Origin: Ignavibacteria bacterium
GTDB taxonomy: Bacteria; Bacteroidota; Ignavibacteria; Kapaibacteriales; UBA2268
Assembly: GCA_016844745.1 (NCBI GenBank)
Contig: JAERMQ010000015.1
Span: forward strand, 1-64,000
Length of the DNA: 64,000 bases
Direction: 5' to 3'
The notes beneath the pieces are model-generated. The model had not been told where the DNA came from. It did no database searches and was given only the letters and a program-made list of their open reading frames with translations. The position numbers and the translations under genes are program-made. Below, piece by piece: positions 63,353-64,000 of the stretch (position 1 is its first letter; every line of letters begins with the position of its first letter).

Positions 63353-64000
63353 TTGAAACATACACTCTTAACCGATACATTAAAAGGTGAGAAAAGGGAA
63401 CGACCACCGGTTTGGTTCATGCGTCAGGCAGGAAGGGTACTCCCGTCATATTTGAAATTGCGGGAACAATACAGCTTTCGTCAATTAATGCACGACCCCG
63501 AGCTGACAGCAGAAGTCACATTGCTGCCTGTTCATGACCTTGGAGTCGATGCTGCTATTCTTTTTTCGGATATTCTTGTAATTCCCGAAGCATTGGGTAT
63601 GAAGGTGCATTTTACCGATAAAGGACCACGATTCGATAGCCCACTGAAATCACTAAAAACCGTTGGTTCCAATTTATCTGCCGACTCCTCGAAGCTCAAT
63701 CATATATTCAAAGCTATTGATATAATAAATACTAAAATTTCTCCTGAATGCTCGCTCATCGGCTTTTGCGGAGCGCCTTTTACAACTTTCTGCTATATGG
63801 TAGAAGGAAGCAGTGCAAATCATGAATTTTCCAATGCTATAAATCTGATTTACCAGAATAAAAAGGCAGCGATTGAGGTTTTAGAAAAAATCACTGAATT
63901 ATCAATTGAATATGCTGTCAATCAAGCTAAACATGGTATAGCGGCATTCCAGTTATTCGAAACACATGCCGGATTAATACCTTCGGAGTTATATATAGAA
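63353..64000 (+). CDS. hemE: Uroporphyrinogen decarboxylase, 5' part (runs out of the window)
   Basis: Absent from the ORF track because it starts with TTG and is cut by the window end. The frame reads LKHTLLTDTLKGEKRERPPVWFMRQAGRVLPSYLKLREQYSFRQLMHDPELTAEVTLLPVHDLGVDAAILFSDILVIPEALGM, the N-terminus of HemE with RPPVWFMRQAGRxLPxY and the FSDIL block. AAGGA lies 8-9 bases before TTG, and no in-frame ATG exists before WFMRQ. It begins 2 bp after the hemL stop. 216 codons are visible out of about 340. It decarboxylates uroporphyrinogen III to coproporphyrinogen III. Confidence 0.94.
   Translation, partial: MKHTLLTDTLKGEKRERPPVWFMRQAGRVLPSYLKLREQYSFRQLMHDPELTAEVTLLPVHDLGVDAAILFSDILVIPEALGMKVHFTDKGPRFDSPLKSLKTVGSNLSADSSKLNHIFKAIDIINTKISPECSLIGFCGAPFTTFCYMVEGSSANHEFSNAINLIYQNKKAAIEVLEKITELSIEYAVNQAKHGIAAFQLFETHAGLIPSELYIE

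Overview
The window reads as chromosome from an AT-rich member of the Bacteroidota/Chlorobiota (FCB) group. An Ignavibacteria- or Kapabacteria-like lineage is my best guess, but this is inference. The support is: several secreted proteins ending in a type A type-IX-secretion (T9SS) sorting domain; a TTTG-N19-TAATTTTG promoter of the Bacteroidota type before the ArsR gene, and a similar one before hemA; a BshA (bacillithiol) gene; a CzcA-CzcC fusion of the kind known in Bacteroidota; and many palindromic intergenic repeats. Some genes also carry Shine-Dalgarno-like AAGGAG. I saw no tRNA, rRNA or CRISPR array.

Layout. 0-3 kb is a scarred accessory region: a truncated propeller-sensor gene, a mazEF toxin-antitoxin pair flanked by two copies of the 3' end of a TlpA-like lipoprotein gene, and that gene itself. 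3-10 kb holds a lysine 6-aminotransferase, a serine hydrolase lipoprotein, a DUF2142 membrane protein next to a GT2 glycosyltransferase, a CoA-binding protein, a small cupin, and a DUF433 antitoxin whose DUF5615-type toxin is cut to 22 residues. 10.4-24 kb on the minus strand starts downstream with an amber-interrupted Omp28-like T9SS protein. It then holds an apparent operon: acyltransferase, aroD, an aroE-aroK fusion, aroA, aroC, a chorismatase-like gene overlapping aroC by 4 bp, and two tandem PD40/TPR proteins with a CANCH haem-type motif.

25-37 kb has a PBP4-type carboxypeptidase, the methylcrotonyl-CoA carboxylase beta subunit, and a metal-efflux block (CDF transporter, His-rich small protein, CzcB, giant CzcA-CzcC fusion). 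A kinase-like orphan follows. Most of this block lies between two inverted copies of a ~115-bp repeat. 37.3-43.7 kb is a sulfur/redox cluster: ArsR regulator, Cys-rich rhodanese, TlpA, T9SS lectin-like protein, sulfide:quinone-oxidoreductase-like flavoprotein, monohaem cytochrome and DsrE. A convergent protein with an N-terminal CNYCH motif and a porin-like barrel follows. 44-57 kb has bshA, a duplicated repeat region, two tandem PMT/TPR membrane proteins, an NRAMP-UspA fusion, an ABC exporter, a metallo-beta-lactamase-fold lipoprotein, another TlpA, a T9SS protein and uppP. 57.6 kb to the end is a C5-pathway haem operon: hemA, hemC, hemD, hemB, hemL and a partial hemE.

The most unusual theme is where palindromic repeats sit. 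One 72-bp repeat lies in frame in the linker of the AroE-AroK fusion. A perfect 28-bp palindrome sits at the CzcA-CzcC junction, and a hairpin spans the junction of the two PMT/TPR genes. Several intergenic repeats are nested inside the apex of other palindromes. Other leads are the putative cytochrome-porin beside the sulfide cluster and the chorismatase coupled to aroC.
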